A stretch of 64,000 bases of DNA from NCBI GenBank assembly GCA_965116595.1, contig OZ220708.1, positions 2,170,001 to 2,234,000 on the forward strand. Reading direction: 5' to 3'. This document shows positions 1-10,300 of this stretch, piece by piece (within the stretch, counting starts at the first letter, position 1; the number at the start of each line of letters is the position of its first letter). The notes beneath the pieces were generated by a model. It did not search any database. It was not told the DNA's origin and worked only from the letters and a program-made list of their open reading frames with translations. Made by a program: the position numbers and the translations under genes. Source of the DNA: G963663315 sp963668255 (GTDB lineage: Bacteria; Pseudomonadota; Gammaproteobacteria; Arenicellales; Poriferihabitantaceae).

Positions 1-560
1 GGATTAAGTATGGTGACCACGTTCGAATGGGCAAAATCCCCGTTGGCAAGCGGCTGAATCCGGATGCCGAGGGCAACCGCCAGTTCCAGCTCGGCTCCAG
101 CGTGTTTCGGGGCATAGACATTCCAGTCCCCAAGTTGCCGGTCGTTGCGCCAGAGCTTGATTTTTTCCGGAGTGTCCCGCTCCGGGTCCATGGAGAACAG
201 TGCAAACTGTACTCCCGCCGACTCTTCTCCCAGCTCTCTTTCGATCTGGATCATGTCGTTGATGATCAGTGGACAGGCATGTTCGCAGGATGTGTAGATC
301 AACGCGCTGACTGTGGGTTTCCCGGACAGCAGTTCCGGCAGGGTGCGCGCTTCCCCCAGATGATTGACCCATAATGAATCCAGATGAAAGATGGAGTCTC
401 CGGGCAGGTTGCCCGGCGCAAGCGTGGTGGAGCCGGGCCGCATATTATGATCACTGTGTTTCATCGTGTCCTGCGTGTAAGCGGGCGTCGCAAACAGGGC
501 CAGGGTTGTCGCCAGAGTCGATACCAGAGCCGGGAGAATACGGATCAGGGAGAATTTCAT
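1..560 (-). CDS. SCO1/SenC/PrrC family copper-binding thioredoxin-like protein (3' end beyond window)
   Basis: Reading back from an ATG at 560 gives an open frame that runs off the left edge, so the C-terminus is missing. Residues 1-30 look like a signal peptide (hydrophobic core, then a TPAYTQ cleavage region), followed by a short His/Met-rich stretch (KHSDHNM). The SCO hallmark CX3C copper motif CEHAC is at Cys92/Cys96. The downstream conserved histidine lies in DFAHSNVV, near residue 178. SCO proteins deliver copper to, or act as thiol reductases for, cytochrome c oxidase CuA on the periplasmic side. It is the last visible gene of a minus-strand run MFS-cupin-SCO1 with gaps of 35 and 16 bp. 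The family is secure; the exact role (oxidase assembly or redox sensing) is not. Confidence 0.9.
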   Translation of the reverse strand, partial: MKFSLIRILPALVSTLATTLALFATPAYTQDTMKHSDHNMRPGSTTLAPGNLPGDSIFHLDSLWVNHLGEARTLPELLSGKPTVSALIYTSCEHACPLIINDMIQIERELGEESAGVQFALFSMDPERDTPEKIKLWRNDRQLGDWNVYAPKHAGAELELAVALGIRIQPLANGDFAHSNVVTILN

Positions 561-576
561 TGTCTGTGCGACGAAG

Positions 577-915
577 TTAAGAGTAGTCTATCGCAATCAG
601 CAGGCAACCGTTGACGGTGCGGCTGTTGTGCTGCGTCCCCGGCTTGAAAATAACCATGTCTCCGGGTCCGAGTACGGCGCCATCCGGTTCAACCAGGTCG
701 CCCTCGATAATGAAGTATTCCTCGTTGTATTCATGGGTATGGACTTCGGTTTCAGCGCCCGGTTGCATTCGCATGATGTAGGAGCCTTGCCCGGATTCAG
801 GGTCGTAACTGAGGCTCAACATACTGATTTCGGTGTTTTCGGGGTCCCAGGAGTATTCGCCGAACGCGGTATTACGGGTTCTTATGATCTGTCTTCCTTT
901 CATGGTTTCACTCAT
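577..915 (-). CDS. Small cupin-domain protein
   Basis: A 112-residue single-domain cupin. The metal-binding motif is visible as HTHEYNEEYFIIEG (two His and a Glu of motif 1), followed by GDMVIFKPGTQH, whose His belongs to motif 2. The protein probably binds a divalent metal in a small beta-barrel in the cytoplasm; no signal peptide is seen. Family members include enzymes and small-molecule sensors, and the sequence does not decide between them. It lies 16 bp upstream of the SCO1-like gene and 35 bp downstream of the MFS gene on the same strand, so co-transcription is likely. Confidence 0.85.
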   Translation of the reverse strand: MSETMKGRQIIRTRNTAFGEYSWDPENTEISMLSLSYDPESGQGSYIMRMQPGAETEVHTHEYNEEYFIIEGDLVEPDGAVLGPGDMVIFKPGTQHNSRTVNGCLLIAIDYS

Positions 916-950
916 TGGTTCAGTTTGCCTCCTGTTTCACAGGGCGATTT

Positions 951-2255
951 TCATGGGGCGCCTGGTTTTTCTTCATCGGCGCCTTGCTCGTCAAGCAGAT
1001 GCAATTCATCCTGCAGCAGCGCTTCCACATAATCTTCTGCATCGGGCGCTACATACTCCGCCACCGGGGTGCCAATCAGTCCTGCCGCAATCGCCGGACT
1101 CTGGTCGCTTGGGTCAATAGCCTCGGAAATACCCATACGCCAGGTTGAAAACGCCAGGATCAGGGCAAAGAAAATTGCGATTCCAATGAAAAAGGATGCT
1201 GGCCCAAACTGACCCATCAGGAACGATACGGCAATCGGACCTGTACTCAACCCGATTCCGGCTATCATCACCAGGCTGCCGCTAGCCGCGATAATCTGGT
1301 TGGGCTTCAAACGATCATTGGCGTAAGCGATGTTCAATGCATACAGGGGTATTGCCGATCCTCCCAGGATCACAATAATGACAAAGTAGGCAATACTGCC
1401 TTTTGTCAGCAACATCGCAGCAATGCAAACGAGCACCGCTACCAGGCAAAGGACTGAGAGGGTGATTCTTCGATTTATGCGGTCTGACAACCAGCCAATC
1501 GGCCATTGAGTAGCCAGACCGCCGAGCAAAATACAAGCCATGAAAATTGAAACCAGGTCGGTCCTTCCGAGAACGTGGGCTGCGTAAACCGGCCCCATTC
1601 CAAAAATGGTGCCGTGGGCGGCCCCGGTCAATCCGTTGCTGATCACTGCCAGCGGCGAAGCACGATAGAGTTCCTTCAAAGACAATTTTTGGGTTCGGCC
1701 GAAGCCGGGCGCAGGTTTGGCCGTAAGCAGGATTGGAATCAATCCGGCCGACGCAATCATCGAAACCAGGATGAAAAGCTCGATTTCCTTCGGATCACCC
1801 AGATTCAGCAGAAACTGGCCTCCGCCCAGTCCTAGTGTGGTAATCACCATATAAACAGACAGAACCCGACCGCGCGTCTCATTGCTTGCACGGTCATTCA
1901 GCCAGCTCTCTGTGACCACGTACAGACCCGCATAGCTCAGACCGGTGACGAATCGCATTGCAGTCCAACTGACCGGGTTGACGTAGATGCCGTGGGCGAG
2001 AATCGAAATCGATGCCATCGAGGCCAGGGCGGCGAAGACACGGATATGGCCCACTCGTTCTACCAGTCTGGGTGCAATCATCGAACCCAACAGGATGCCG
2101 AAAAAGTAGCCAGACATGATGATGCCGGTAATGAAGGTGGGAAAGCCCTCCATGGTGGCGCGCAATCCGAGCAGTGTCCCCTGAAGTCCGTTGCCAAGCA
2201 TCATGAAGCCGATGCCGATCAGCAATGCCCAGGAAGCGCGGAGGTCATTAATCAT
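951..2255 (-). CDS. MFS transporter (YcaD-like)
   Basis: A 434-residue, twelve-helix major facilitator. The N-terminal half contains the family pattern GYFFGILLGSMIAPRLVERVG between helices 2 and 3, and the second half repeats it as QWPIGWLSDRINRR. After the last helix there is an unusually long acidic cytoplasmic tail of about 60 residues, ending EDYVEALLQDELH and then a charged stretch. The overall look is that of the YcaD group of uncharacterised MFS exporters; the substrate cannot be read from sequence. It is the first gene of the run leading into the cupin and SCO1-like genes and is divergent from the MATE gene across about 160 bp. Confidence 0.85.
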   Translation of the reverse strand: MINDLRASWALLIGIGFMMLGNGLQGTLLGLRATMEGFPTFITGIIMSGYFFGILLGSMIAPRLVERVGHIRVFAALASMASISILAHGIYVNPVSWTAMRFVTGLSYAGLYVVTESWLNDRASNETRGRVLSVYMVITTLGLGGGQFLLNLGDPKEIELFILVSMIASAGLIPILLTAKPAPGFGRTQKLSLKELYRASPLAVISNGLTGAAHGTIFGMGPVYAAHVLGRTDLVSIFMACILLGGLATQWPIGWLSDRINRRITLSVLCLVAVLVCIAAMLLTKGSIAYFVIIVILGGSAIPLYALNIAYANDRLKPNQIIAASGSLVMIAGIGLSTGPIAVSFLMGQFGPASFFIGIAIFFALILAFSTWRMGISEAIDPSDQSPAIAAGLIGTPVAEYVAPDAEDYVEALLQDELHLLDEQGADEEKPGAP

Positions 2256-2415
2256 GGCAGTTTCTCCCAGGTGATTGCTGAATGATCAACTGATAATCAG
2301 GCGGATTCTAAAGATAATATCCGGGGTTTACCAGATTAATTTTCAATTTAATTAATAGCTGTTTTGTACGTCGGTTTATTGTAATCTGGCTGTTTTATCT
2401 GCCCCGGTTTTCCCG

Positions 2416-3735
2416 ATGACACCCCCAACTCAGGATATTTCCCATCGCAGTGTCTGGGCGCTGGCAGGACCAATGATCATCTCGAATATTTCGGTGCCAC
2501 TGGTGGGTGCGGTGGACACCGCGGTGGTCGGTCATTTGCCGGGATTGCATCATATAGGCGCGGTCGCACTGGGGGCGTTGATCTTCAGCTTTATTTATTG
2601 GGGATTCGGCTTTTTGAAGATGGGTATTACCGGATTCATTGCCCGGGCCTATGGTATAGATGATCAGGATTCGATATCGGGCACCACGTTACGGTTTATT
2701 CTGCTGGGACTCGTCCTTGGCCTGGTTGTGATTATTCTGGGCAATCCTCTGATCAGACTGGCATTGTATATTATCGATGGCAGCGAGGCTGTTGAAACGC
2801 TGGCCGCCGAATATTCCCTGATTCGAATCTGGGGCGCCCCTGCCACCCTCTGCGTTTATGTTTTCACCGGCATTTTTGTAGGAATGCATCAGACACGCCT
2901 GGCGCTGGTTTTGCAACTGGTTCTCAACTTCACTAATGCCGGACTGGACCTGTTGTTCGTCCCTGTTCTTGATCTGGGCGTACCAGGGGTGGCCTGGGCA
3001 ACACTGATCGCAGAATACAGTGCAGCATTGTGCGGGTTTTTCATGTTGCGCAAGCCACTGTTCAGGGCAATTGACAGATTGCGGTGGTCTGAAATTCTGG
3101 AAGTCGGCGCTTTGAAAAAAATGGCGAGCATTAACGGCAATATTTTTATCCGCACGATATGTCTGGTATTTTCATTCGCATTCTTCACCGCACAAAGTGC
3201 CGCTCATGGAGAGTTGATTCTGGCAGTGAATACGGTATTGCTTCATTTTCAGACTGTTATGGCCTTTGGACTGGATGGTTTTGCGCATGCGGTTGAAGCC
3301 ATGGGGGGCAGCGCCTATGGCGCACGGGACAGAGAGAAGTTTAAACGGGCAGCCTGGGTAACCACTCTTTGGTCGGGGGGAATGGCGGTGTGTATCAGCA
3401 TTGCCTATTACCTGTTTGGAAATACAATCGTGGCGTTGTTTACCGATGCAACAGAAGTCATTCAGACGGCAGATCAGTATTTGTTCTGGATGATCATCGC
3501 CCCGGTCGTATCCTGCTGGAGCTTTCAGCTTGACGGAATATTCGTTGGTACGGGACATGCCTGGGAAATGCGTAATGCAATGATTATTTCAACGGCGGGT
3601 TACCTGATTCTCACTGTTATATTTCAGTCCATGTTCGGGAATCATGGATTATTTCTCGGACTGACCAGTTTCATGATTTTGAGAACCATGACACTGTATT
3701 ATTATTATCCGAAACTGGTGCGTTCGATACTCTGA
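2416..3735 (+). CDS. MATE family efflux transporter (DinF-like)
   Basis: A 439-residue multidrug and toxin extrusion protein with about twelve transmembrane helices in two homologous halves. The start GPMIISNISVPLVGAVDTAVVGHL is the typical first-helix signature of the DinF branch, and a GITGFIARAYG segment follows the second helix. MATE proteins exchange cationic drugs or metabolites for Na+ or H+. It begins about 160 bp from the divergent MFS start. It ends 6 bp from the convergent carboxylesterase, leaving almost no room for a terminator. The substrate is unknown. Confidence 0.9.
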   Translation: MTPPTQDISHRSVWALAGPMIISNISVPLVGAVDTAVVGHLPGLHHIGAVALGALIFSFIYWGFGFLKMGITGFIARAYGIDDQDSISGTTLRFILLGLVLGLVVIILGNPLIRLALYIIDGSEAVETLAAEYSLIRIWGAPATLCVYVFTGIFVGMHQTRLALVLQLVLNFTNAGLDLLFVPVLDLGVPGVAWATLIAEYSAALCGFFMLRKPLFRAIDRLRWSEILEVGALKKMASINGNIFIRTICLVFSFAFFTAQSAAHGELILAVNTVLLHFQTVMAFGLDGFAHAVEAMGGSAYGARDREKFKRAAWVTTLWSGGMAVCISIAYYLFGNTIVALFTDATEVIQTADQYLFWMIIAPVVSCWSFQLDGIFVGTGHAWEMRNAMIISTAGYLILTVIFQSMFGNHGLFLGLTSFMILRTMTLYYYYPKLVRSIL

Positions 3736-3741
3736 ACCACC

Positions 3742-4452
3742 TCAGTGTGCCCAATGGCGCTGGATAAAACGTGCAATATCCCGAATCTCATCAGGGTGAA
3801 CGGAATGAGGCATATCGTAGGTATTCCAATCGACGTTGTACCCGGCTGCGGCGAGTATCCGGTAGCTGTGCCGTCCCGCGCTCACTGGAATGACCGGGTC
3901 GTTAAGTCCATGAGCCATGAAAACCGGCGTACCGAGATTCTCACTGGAACGCTCAGATTCGGTTGAATCCGAATCCGGCAGATAAGCCGACAATGCAATG
4001 ATGCCTGCAAGAGGTTGCCGGTATCTCAAACCGGCAAACAGAGCAACGGCGCCTCCCTGGGAAAATCCGGCAAGAAACAGCTTGTCGGTGGTGATACCCC
4101 GTTGATTCTCCTGTTCTATCAAAGTCCTGACAATGGTGGATGCGTGTTCCAGCCCCGGCCGGTCTGCCCGTTCTGATTTATCTGCGTCGACTGGTATTTC
4201 ATGGATGTCATACCAGCCACGCATGACCATGCCATTATTTATGGTGATCGGACGCAACGGAGCATGTGGGAACACGAATCGAAAAGCGGTGTCACCAGGT
4301 AACCCAAGTTCACCGGCAATGGGGACAAAATCATGCCCGTCCGCCCCCAGTCCATGTAACCAGATTACGGTTACCTGAGGGTCCAGTCCTGTCTGGATTT
4401 CAATGTAATCGAGGTCGCCGGAAGTGCGATGATCTGGGCTGTTCTGGTTCAC
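3742..4452 (-). CDS. Carboxylesterase / phospholipase-like alpha/beta hydrolase
   Basis: A 236-residue alpha/beta hydrolase of the bacterial carboxylesterase (EstB/acyl-protein thioesterase-like) family. The oxyanion segment WLHGLGADGHDF comes early, the nucleophile elbow is GFSQGG, the acid is in HGLNDPVIPV, and the catalytic histidine is in DMPHSVHPDE. No signal peptide is seen, so it is cytosolic. It hydrolyses short-chain acyl esters by family; the true substrate is unknown. It is convergent with the MATE gene and divergent from the cupin at 4669 across 216 bp, in which I see no clear regulatory site. Confidence 0.88.
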   Translation of the reverse strand: MNQNSPDHRTSGDLDYIEIQTGLDPQVTVIWLHGLGADGHDFVPIAGELGLPGDTAFRFVFPHAPLRPITINNGMVMRGWYDIHEIPVDADKSERADRPGLEHASTIVRTLIEQENQRGITTDKLFLAGFSQGGAVALFAGLRYRQPLAGIIALSAYLPDSDSTESERSSENLGTPVFMAHGLNDPVIPVSAGRHSYRILAAAGYNVDWNTYDMPHSVHPDEIRDIARFIQRHWAH

Positions 4453-4668
4453 GTTTTCCCGGTATCGGTGATAATTCGCGTTGTTGTTGACTGTTCCGGA
4501 TTGTATTTGGCAATATTAATTTATTCCACACTCCTTTTCAGGATAACATGCGTGAATCAAGGATCGAATCCACGCTCAACCGGGAGTGCGCCCGTCACAG
4601 GTCGGATGCTATCGGGTATACTCAGGTGAACGACGCAGCAAAGTACGTGCAACCTGGTACGACATGAG

Positions 4669-4974
4669 ATGAATGATAAGTCCACAAAGGGGACTGCGGT
4701 CCCTGCGGTTCTGATAGAAAATCAAACAACCCGGGTGACCGAATGGCGATTTTCAGAAAAAGGGGACAATACCGGCTGGCATCGGCATGAACACGACTAT
4801 GTGGTTGTACCGCTGTTTGACGGCTTTCTCGAAATTGATTCGGGAGGCGGAGAGGTGTTCCGGGCCAATATGAAAAACGGAGTTCCCTACTTCAGGAATG
4901 CGGGGATCGAGCATGACGTCGTCAACGGCAACGGGTTCGAGTGCGCCTTCATTGAGATCGAATTTTTGAATTAA
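4669..4974 (+). CDS. Small cupin-domain protein at head of MscS/RND run
   Basis: A 101-residue single cupin with metal motif GWHRHEHDYVVVPLFDG and a second-motif histidine in AGIEHDV. It could be a small enzyme or a ligand-binding sensor; it has no export signal. It ends only 10 bp before the mechanosensitive channel gene, so it is likely the first gene of a long plus-strand transcript (cupin, MscS, RND adaptor, RND pump, EamA, GGT-like). The ATG at 4669 is chosen because the conserved cupin core begins soon after; the ATG at 4664 is in another frame. Confidence 0.8.
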   Translation: MNDKSTKGTAVPAVLIENQTTRVTEWRFSEKGDNTGWHRHEHDYVVVPLFDGFLEIDSGGGEVFRANMKNGVPYFRNAGIEHDVVNGNGFECAFIEIEFLN

Positions 4975-4984
4975 CGGACCGACT

Positions 4985-6163
4985 ATGGCCGATAGCCAGC
5001 AAAGTACGGAAAAGACAACAGAACTGACGCCGGTTGATCTGGCCGCCGAACTGCCGGCTTTTGTGGAACTGTTGCCCGGCCGCCTGCAACCTTACTGGCA
5101 ATTTCTGGATGCGTATCCGATTGTCCAGGCTGTTGCCATTGCGCTGCTGTTCTGGTTGCTGGCTTATATCATTCGCCGATTCGCGCTGAACATGGTGGGT
5201 CGGAAACTCGCGGCGCGGCTGTCCAGGGTTGCGGATGGTCAGATCATCACCATGCTGAACCGGCCGGTTTTCGTCACCGTGGTCTGTGTGGGCCTGATTA
5301 TCGCCCTGTCTTCCAGTTGGCCGGATGGCGCTTTCGCGGATATCGTTGTTTTGCTGACCGGCACGGTTCTCATTCTGGTCTGGTTGGGGTTCAGTTTTCG
5401 CCTGGTGAGCGCTCTCACTTCTGCGATGTCGACAAATGATCGTGTCACACTGATTAATGACCAAAGCAAACCCTTACTCAGTATCGTACTCAAGGTGCTG
5501 ATTATTCTGGTCGGCGTTTATGCTCTGTTTGTCCTGTGGGGTATCAATCCGGTCGGGTTCCTGGCCTCGGCCGGTATTGCCGGTATCGCCATTGGATTTG
5601 CCGCTAAAGACACGCTGGCCAACCTGTTTTCCGGGTTTTTCATCATAGCCGACATGCCTTACAAGCTGGGTGACTATGTCAACCTGGATACCGGCGAGCG
5701 CGGCAAGGTGACTCATATCGGCTTGCGCAGTACCCGGCTGCTGACCCGAGACCAGATCGAAGTCATCATTCCAAACGGGGTCATCGGCAACGCGAAAATC
5801 GTCAATGAAACCGGCGGCCCTTCGAGCAAACTGCGCCTGCGCCTCAGTGTACAGGCCTCATACGATGCCGACCTGGAAGAGGTGTGCGAGGTATTAAGGG
5901 AAGTTGCGGATAACCACCCGGGCGTATGTGAGGAGCCGGAAGCCGCGGTGCGTGTACGTGGTTTTGCGGATAGCGGAATCAATATTGAACTGCTTTGCTG
6001 GATTGATGAACCCGCGTTGCGCGGACGGACACTGCACCAGCTTTATATGGCGACACGTCAGTTATTTCGGGAGAAAAATCTGGAAATACCGTACCCGAAA
6101 CGGGATATTTACCTGCAGAATGAGAGCGGAGACAAGATATCTCAAGAGACTGATAAGGTATGA
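4985..6163 (+). CDS. MscS-family mechanosensitive ion channel
   Basis: A 392-residue small-conductance mechanosensitive channel. Four N-terminal hydrophobic segments include the pore-lining TM3 with its Gly/Ala pattern (GFLASAGIAGIAIGFAAKD, about residues 192-210). The beta domain follows with DYVNLDTGERGKVTHIGLRST and the conserved IPNGVIGN, then the cytoplasmic alpha/beta cage. It opens under membrane tension and releases solutes on osmotic downshock. It has more helices before TM3 than the three-helix E. coli MscS. Its stop overlaps the start of the RND adaptor by 4 bp (ATGA), suggesting translational coupling. Confidence 0.93.
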   Translation: MADSQQSTEKTTELTPVDLAAELPAFVELLPGRLQPYWQFLDAYPIVQAVAIALLFWLLAYIIRRFALNMVGRKLAARLSRVADGQIITMLNRPVFVTVVCVGLIIALSSSWPDGAFADIVVLLTGTVLILVWLGFSFRLVSALTSAMSTNDRVTLINDQSKPLLSIVLKVLIILVGVYALFVLWGINPVGFLASAGIAGIAIGFAAKDTLANLFSGFFIIADMPYKLGDYVNLDTGERGKVTHIGLRSTRLLTRDQIEVIIPNGVIGNAKIVNETGGPSSKLRLRLSVQASYDADLEEVCEVLREVADNHPGVCEEPEAAVRVRGFADSGINIELLCWIDEPALRGRTLHQLYMATRQLFREKNLEIPYPKRDIYLQNESGDKISQETDKV

Positions 6164-7314
6164 TTGTTTCCAGGTTACTGATTCGTATCCCGTACGTGTG
6201 TAATAATCTCATTCGAAGCCTGTTCATTCTGACCCTGCTTTGGTATTCCTCCCTGTACGCTCAACAGGGCGCGCGGGTTTCGGTTGATGCGGTGATTTCA
6301 GAGAAATTCGCCCAGACGGTGCCTATACTTGGGCGGCTGGTTGCCAAGCAGTCCGGTACTGTAGCCGTTCGTATCAGTGGTCCGGTTTCTGAAATTCTGG
6401 TTGATCCCGGAGATGTCGTAGCCGTGGGACAGGTGCTGGCGCGCCTCGATACGACCAATCTGGATCTCCAGAAAAAACAGGCCGAATATGCGTTGATCGA
6501 AGCCCAGACGCGATTAAAAACCGTGAAGGCCCAGCTTGCCCTGGCAGAGCAGGAAGTGGAACGACTGGAAACCCTGAAGGGGTCGGCGGCAATCAGCCGG
6601 GCAGTCCTCGATGATGCCTTGCAGCAACAGATTATTGCCTACTCCCGGGTTAATGAAGCGGAAGCGGGAATCAACAGCAGCCGGGTTTCTTTTGAGATTG
6701 CTGCTCTGGCCAATGACAATGCGACCATACGGGCGCCATTCGACGGAACCATTACCGAGAAATTGACCGAAGTCGGGAATTACCTGCAAATCGGGCAACC
6801 TGTTTTTCGGTTGATATCGAACCTGCGCCTTGAACTTGAGGCTGACATCCCGGCATCCCAGTTAAAAGGAATGTTACCGGGCTTCATTGTGCAGACCGAG
6901 CTGGATAACGGAAGTCGGCATCATGCCACAATGCGGGCAATCATACCGGAAGAAAATCCCAGAACACGGACCCGGCGGGTTCGATTCGAGCCGAATCTGG
7001 GAGATGGGGCAGGCGATCTTGCGAACGAGCAAAGTGTGACCGTGCATGTTCCGGTAGCCCAGGCGCGTGAAATACTGACCGTACACAAGGATGGCATCAT
7101 TCGGCGTGGGCAGGATGATATCGTCTACGTTGTTGTCAAGGATGCCGAAGGAAGCAAACCGGATTCAGTGGAAATCCGGGAATTGAAAACCGGTCATGCC
7201 TCCGGCGACCGTGTCGAGGTTCTGTCTGGATTGGGCGAGGGGGAATTGGTCGTTGTTCGAGGAAATGAGCGACTGAGACCGGGACAGGCTGTAGGAATTG
7301 CGGAATCTCTATGA
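6160..7314 (+). CDS. RND efflux periplasmic adaptor (membrane fusion) subunit
   Basis: A 384-residue HlyD/AcrA-type adaptor. The hydrophobic N-terminus ending SSLYAQQ is a signal peptide. A lipoyl half-motif (VSEILVDPGDVVAVGQVLARLD) is followed by an alpha-helical hairpin (about residues 100-180), the second lipoyl half (ATIRAPFDGTI) and the beta-barrel and membrane-proximal domains. It links the inner-membrane RND pump encoded next to an outer-membrane channel; no TolC-like gene is present in the window. It overlaps the genes on both sides by 4 bp each. Confidence 0.93.
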   Translation: MIVSRLLIRIPYVCNNLIRSLFILTLLWYSSLYAQQGARVSVDAVISEKFAQTVPILGRLVAKQSGTVAVRISGPVSEILVDPGDVVAVGQVLARLDTTNLDLQKKQAEYALIEAQTRLKTVKAQLALAEQEVERLETLKGSAAISRAVLDDALQQQIIAYSRVNEAEAGINSSRVSFEIAALANDNATIRAPFDGTITEKLTEVGNYLQIGQPVFRLISNLRLELEADIPASQLKGMLPGFIVQTELDNGSRHHATMRAIIPEENPRTRTRRVRFEPNLGDGAGDLANEQSVTVHVPVAQAREILTVHKDGIIRRGQDDIVYVVVKDAEGSKPDSVEIRELKTGHASGDRVEVLSGLGEGELVVVRGNERLRPGQAVGIAESL

Positions 7315-10300
7315 ATATAATTCGCGCTGCCATTGACCGACCGACCGCGGTGGTGGCCGCAGTATTGCTGATAATTCTGTTCGGTCTGGTGGCGTTGAGC
7401 ACGATCCCGATTCAACTGGCGCCGGATGTCAATCGACCCGTGATTACCGTCACCACCAACTGGTTCGGCGCCGCTCCGGCGGAAATCGAACGGGAGCTGG
7501 TCAATCAGCAGGAAGAAGAGTTTGCTGGTCTTGAAGGATTGGAATCGATTACCAGTCGGGCTCAACAGGGACGAAGCCGGATCACCCTGGAATTCAAGGT
7601 CGGCACCAACATGGACCGCGCCCTGCTGCTGGTGGCAAATCGGCTGGACCGGGTGCCGGACTATCCTGATGAAGCAGATCAGCCCACCCTGGATACGGCT
7701 GGCAGCGAGGACAACTCGATCGCATGGATGACCCTGCACTGGCTGGAGGGAAATCAACGACCGATCCACGAATACGGCGATTTTATAGAAGATGTCGTAA
7801 AGGAACGGCTGGAACGGGTTCCCGGCATCGGCAAGATCAATGTCTATGGAGGCAGTGAGCGGGAAATTCATGTAATTGTCGATCCCAACCTGCTGGCGCG
7901 CTTTCAACTGACTGTCACAGACCTGGCGGCAGCGCTTCGAACTGCCAATGTGTCCCTCGGCGCAGGCAGTATCGATGAAGGTAAAAGACGCTATGTGGTT
8001 CGGACCGAAGGCGAACTGAATAACCTGGAAATCATTCGCAACGTACTGGTCAGAAGCTCGGACAACGCGGGTGCATTGAACAGGGTGGCGCTGTCTGATG
8101 TGGCCACTGTTCATTTCGGCTACAAGGAACCCACCTCCAGTATCCGGATGCTTGGTAAACCTGCGATTGCATTGAGCGCTGAGCGGCAGACCGGGGCCAA
8201 TGTCATCGAAATCATGGCCGGGCTGAAAGCGGCAATCAATGAATTGAACCAGTTCCAGATCCCCAATGCGGGTCTCAAACTCCAGCAGGTTTACGATGAA
8301 ACAGTTTATATCGATTCGGCGATAAATCTGGTGCGGCAAAATATCTGGGTGGGAGGCTCGCTGGCCGCATTAATTTTATTGCTCTTTCTTCGATCCCTGC
8401 GCGCCACACTGGTGATATCCTTTTCGATTCCGATATCCGTAATTGGCGCGTTTGTCGCCATGGCGATCCTTGGACGGTCGATCAATGTCATATCGCTTGC
8501 CGGTCTTGCTTTTGCAGTGGGCATGGTGGTGGATGCGGCGATCATCGTGCTGGAGAATATCTATCGCCTGAAGGAACAGGGCCATTCCAATGCCAAGGCG
8601 GCTTATCTTGGCGCCAAACAGGTCTGGGGGGCGGTGCTGGTCTCGGCCCTGACCACAGTCATGGTTTTCATACCGATTCTGGTGATGGAGCTGGAGGCGG
8701 GACAGTTGTTCAGGGATATTGCGGTCGCCATCTCAGTCTCGGTACTGCTTTCCCTGCTCGTGTCGATCACCCTGATTCCGGCAATGGCAAAACGGTTCTT
8801 GAGGAAAACCGGAGGGGAGGGTCCGAATGCCGTGACGTACCACCGGGCAGGTATTCCAGTGATTGACTGGCTGGCTCGCCAGTTTGTCCGTTTAATCGTC
8901 TGGTTTGTCGACGCCGTGGTACGGAGCCGGATCCTGGCATTGCTGGTTACGGTCGTCATTACCCTGGTCGCGAGTGCAGGAGCCTGGCATGCACTGCCTA
9001 AACTCGAGTATTTGCCAGAAGGGAATCGGAACCTCCTTCTGGGTTTCGTCGTGCCGCCGCCGGGTTATAATCTGGAGACGACCAAGCAGATCGCCCAGGG
9101 AATTGAAACTGAAATCAGGCCACTGTGGGCTTCGGAAACCGGTCCGGAATCGGGTGCGGACGGTCTGCCGAAAATCGAACGTTTCTTTTATGTTGCCTTC
9201 CGTGGTCAAACCATACTCGGAATCACTGCCATCGAACCTGAAAGGGTGGCGGAACTCAAACCGGTATTGCAAAGACCCGTTTTCAGGGAACCCGGAACCT
9301 TCGGCTTTATCACCCAGCCCTCGATATTTGGCCGAGGGGTAGGGGGTGGCCGGAAAATTGAACTGGATATATCCGGTCCTGATTTTGAAAGGATTTTCCT
9401 GACTGCCAACCGGGCGTTTGGCAAGATAACACAATTGTTTCCCCGCGATCAGGGTCATGAATGGAAACCCGTGCCCGGTCTGGAGTTGGGAGCGCCGGAA
9501 GTAAGAGTTATTCCCGACCGTCTGAGGTTGAGCGACAGTGGCGTTACAGCGATCGAACTTGCCCGGACTATTGATACCTTCAATGATGGTTTGCGGGTAA
9601 CCCAGTCCACTATTGACGGCAAATTGATGGATATCGTTCTCAAAGGCGATGAAGACAGTGTCTACCAGACCCAGGGTATTGGCAATCTGCCCGTGGTCAC
9701 CCCGGGCGGACAGATTGTTCCTGTTTCCTCACTCGCAGAATCCATTGTCACTGCCGGTCCGACCGAAATCCGCCACCGCGAAAGTTTTCGTACCATCACC
9801 CTGGAAATTCGTCCGAGCCCCGCTCTCGCCCTGGAGTCGGCGATTGATCTGTTACAGGAACAGGTGATCGATTCGATGAAGGAAGAAGGACTTCCGGAAG
9901 GCATCCAGCTCAACATTTCCGGTACGGCGGACAAGCTGGTGGAGACCCGCAATGCGATGGCAATCAATATGATGATTTCCATCATTATCGTATTTCTGGT
10001 CATGGCCGTTCTGTTCGAGAGCTTTATCTATCCATTGATAATCATGCTTTCCGTACCGATTGCCGCGGCTGGCGGCGCAGGCGGGCTGGCATTACTCAAT
10101 CTGACCACCTTTCAACCTCTTGATATGTTGACCATGCTTGGTTTCGTCATTCTCATTGGCATCGTGGTGAACAATGCAATCCTGCTGGTACATCAGACGC
10201 TGTACCATATCCGCATAGAAGGAGTTGAAGCCGCCAGAGCAATCAGACAGGCGACACGTAACCGGATTCGTCCGATTTTCATGTCTACGCTGACCAGCGT

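Noticed and set aside
7194..8339. A 381-codon open frame antisense to the RND pump
   Set aside because: It shows no family pattern, has skewed composition and lies wholly opposite a clear RND gene; it is a shadow frame.
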